From: Vicingaceae bacterium
GTDB lineage: Bacteria > Bacteroidota > Bacteroidia > Flavobacteriales_E > Vicingaceae
Direction of reading: 5' to 3'
Length of the DNA: 64,000 nucleotides
Assembly: GCA_018402765.1 (NCBI GenBank)
Contig: JAGYIE010000002.1
Location: 186,001-250,000 of the forward strand
Part shown: piece by piece, positions 62,608-64,000 of the stretch
Numbering within the stretch: the stretch's first letter is position 1
How the letters are laid out: every line of letters begins with the position of its first letter
Notes under the pieces: generated by a model
The model's database searches: none
Told to the model about the DNA's origin: nothing
The model's input: only the letters and a program-made list of their open reading frames with translations
Translations under genes and position numbers: made by a program

Positions 62608-63780
62608 TTATTGTTTGATGATTTCAATTTCTTGTTGGTCTTTAACTGTTCTAGCCCCTTCTTTAATTACTAAATCATTTGCAGACAACCCCTCTAACAC
62701 TTCTATAAAATCTCCACCTTTTTTACCAGTTTTGATAAACACTCGCTCAGTTATTGATCCTGATTTATTCGCATTAACTTTATAAACATATTGCTGTCCT
62801 TCAGAATCTTCTGAAATTATACTCTGAGGAATCAAAAGTGCATTCTCTGCAGTATAATCGTTAATTTTTAAACGAGCTGTCATATTTGGTTTAATCTTAC
62901 CATCCTTGTTTGCTAATATAGCCTCAACTCTAAAAGATCTGTTGTCGGGCTTTATGTAGTTACTAGCTTGACTAATAACGCCATCAATAGTTTGGTTTAA
63001 TACAGGTATTTCTACTTTTACCGATCTACCTTTTGATATAGCGGAAATAAATGTTTCTGGCACATCTGCTTCAACATGCATCTGACTCATATTAATGATG
63101 CGCATTATACCCATTTGACCTGGACCTACTACATTACCTTCTTCAATCATTATCTCATCTACAATCCCTGCAAAAGGCGCTGTGATTTGCGTTTTTGCCA
63201 ATTGAGAATTTAGCTGAGATACGGACTTTTGTTGAGCTTCATAAGTAGCTTTAGCTTGCAAAAATTGCATTTCAGAACCAATTTTCTGCTCCCATAAACG
63301 CTTTTGACGTTCAAAGGTAGTCTTTGATAAATCCAATTGTATTTCCGCTGAGTTAACTTGTTGTGCCAAGCCACCATCCTCAATACTAGCTAACAGTTGG
63401 CCTGCACTAACTCGCTGACCTTCTTTAACTACAACATTTCTTAATACCCCTGAATATTCCGGATACAATACTACATTTTGCTTGGTATCAATACTTCCTT
63501 GAACTTCAACATAGTGCTTAAATTCTTCTGGCTTGATTGTATAAACAGAAACTAATGGCTTTACTTTATTACTATCTAATAAAGCCATAGCAATAGATAG
63601 CTTTTCTATTTTAGCCGCCAACTCTTGCTCTTGAGTAACTAACTCATTGTGTTTTTCTTTCAGCTCTACTAAATCATTATTTGCAATAATATCATCAACA
63701 GATTTTCCTTCTTGAGCTCCGCCGCATGAAGCTAATGCTGCACTTACTATAAATGCCCCTATTATTTGTTTTGTCTTCAT
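62608..63780 (-). CDS. RND efflux periplasmic adaptor lipoprotein (membrane fusion protein)
   Basis: A 390-residue adaptor linking the RND pump to the TolC channel. Lipobox ALASC (Cys at about 19) marks it as a lipoprotein. A coiled coil at about 30-68 (ELKEKHNELVTQEQELAAKIEKL) is followed by the barrel-sandwich/lipoyl halves (VKEGQRVSAGQLLASIEDG and ITAPFAGIVDEIMIEEGNVV), an alpha-hairpin (about 140-190, rich in Q, K and E), a beta-barrel domain (ADVPETFISAISKG) and the membrane-proximal domain (LLIPQSIISEDSEGQQYVYKV). It sits between the tolC-like gene (3 bases upstream) and the RND permease (3 bases downstream) in one operon. Confidence 0.94.
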   Translation of the reverse strand: MKTKQIIGAFIVSAALASCGGAQEGKSVDDIIANNDLVELKEKHNELVTQEQELAAKIEKLSIAMALLDSNKVKPLVSVYTIKPEEFKHYVEVQGSIDTKQNVVLYPEYSGVLRNVVVKEGQRVSAGQLLASIEDGGLAQQVNSAEIQLDLSKTTFERQKRLWEQKIGSEMQFLQAKATYEAQQKSVSQLNSQLAKTQITAPFAGIVDEIMIEEGNVVGPGQMGIMRIINMSQMHVEADVPETFISAISKGRSVKVEIPVLNQTIDGVISQASNYIKPDNRSFRVEAILANKDGKIKPNMTARLKINDYTAENALLIPQSIISEDSEGQQYVYKVNANKSGSITERVFIKTGKKGGDFIEVLEGLSANDLVIKEGARTVKDQQEIEIIKQ

Positions 63781-63783
63781 TTT

Positions 63784-64000
63784 TTAATAGTTATTTAATG
63801 CTTTGTCTAATTTAGATTTCGCTGATATGAGTTGTAAAATTGAATTGAGGTAATTACCTTGAGTAGAAAGTAGTTGGTTATTAGCTTGCGTTAGTTCTAA
63901 GCTAGAGGATACCCCTTCCTTATATTTAATTTGTTCCGTTGAGAAAATTCGGTTGGCCAAATCCATATTATCTTGCTCAGAATTGTATTGATCCAATGCA
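63784..64000 (-). CDS. TolC-family outer-membrane efflux protein (5' part outside window)
   Basis: Only the C-terminal 71 codons are inside the window; the frame is open to the right edge, so the start in the ORF track (a TTG at 63996) is artificial. The visible residues are typical of the last TolC repeat: NRIFSTEQIKYKEGVSSSLELTQANNQLLSTQGNYLNSILQLISAKSKLDKAL. The motif Y-K-E-G-x-x-S-x-x-E-L, then L-x-x-A, is the family's hallmark. It is the first gene, within the window, of a tolC/adaptor/permease operon read leftward. Confidence 0.9.
   Translation of the reverse strand, partial: ALDQYNSEQDNMDLANRIFSTEQIKYKEGVSSSLELTQANNQLLSTQGNYLNSILQLISAKSKLDKALNNY

Noticed and set aside
1-64000. tRNA, rRNA, CRISPR, integrase, phage or toxin-antitoxin genes
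   Set aside because: Gaps were read for tRNA arms, regular repeats and integrase or transposase motifs; none was convincing.

Overview
The window reads as a chromosomal segment of an AT-rich member of the Bacteroidota, most likely a Flavobacteriales lineage close to the Cryomorphaceae or Crocinitomicaceae (the order-level placement is inference). The signs are: a SprA (type IX secretion) gene, several secreted proteins with type IX C-terminal sorting domains of both type A and type B, promoters with the Bacteroidota -7 element TAnnTTTG and few Shine-Dalgarno sequences, a malic enzyme-phosphotransacetylase fusion, and a futalosine-pathway menaquinone gene (mqnC). Coding density is high. I saw no tRNA, rRNA, CRISPR array, phage or intact insertion sequence.

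Layout. 1-8.0 kb (minus): maeB-ruvA-sprA, with sprA running off the left edge and missing from the ORF track. 8.07-8.64 kb (plus): a decayed sirtuin gene. 8.7-14.5 kb (minus): a secreted type IX cargo protein, then the rimP-nusA-infB translation/transcription operon with a terminator-like hairpin in its leader. 14.6-19.3 kb: an MscS channel (plus) and two exported minus-strand proteins, one a lectin/Omp28/type IX fusion and one with about 21 MORN-like repeats. 19.4-21.7 kb (plus): an acetyltransferase-nitrilase fusion and a glycerophosphodiesterase. 21.7-28.2 kb (minus): a tight five-gene block joining a FAD-dependent reductase and a membrane polyferredoxin to three polyprenol/polysaccharide-type glycosyltransferases; this is the block whose combined function I recognise least. 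28.4-33.7 kb (plus): a TMTC-like TPR membrane protein, a 550-base gene-poor stretch with a long palindrome, RNase R and a MarC protein.

34-41 kb: a periplasmic lipoprotein with a stand-alone biotin carrier protein, an M1 peptidase lipoprotein, rnhA, a beta-barrel candidate, and convergent lipB and lipA. 41.2-49.4 kb: a tiny unlisted ORF behind a duplicated hairpin leader, two paralogous large type IX type B surface proteins, metF, ribE and mqnC. 49.6-54.7 kb (plus): pdxA, then a lipid-synthesis group DUF177-rpmF-fabH-accB-accC. 54.7-58.9 kb (minus): a carotenoid hydratase-like protein, a carotenoid desaturase and dxs, linking isoprenoid precursor supply to pigment. 59.1-64 kb (minus): a three-part RND efflux system whose TolC gene runs off the right edge.

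Most genes are housekeeping or typical Bacteroidota envelope genes. Regulatory motifs were found by eye and only the better ones are listed; the -33 element is usually not recognisable. All family names come from motif and sequence recognition, not from searches.
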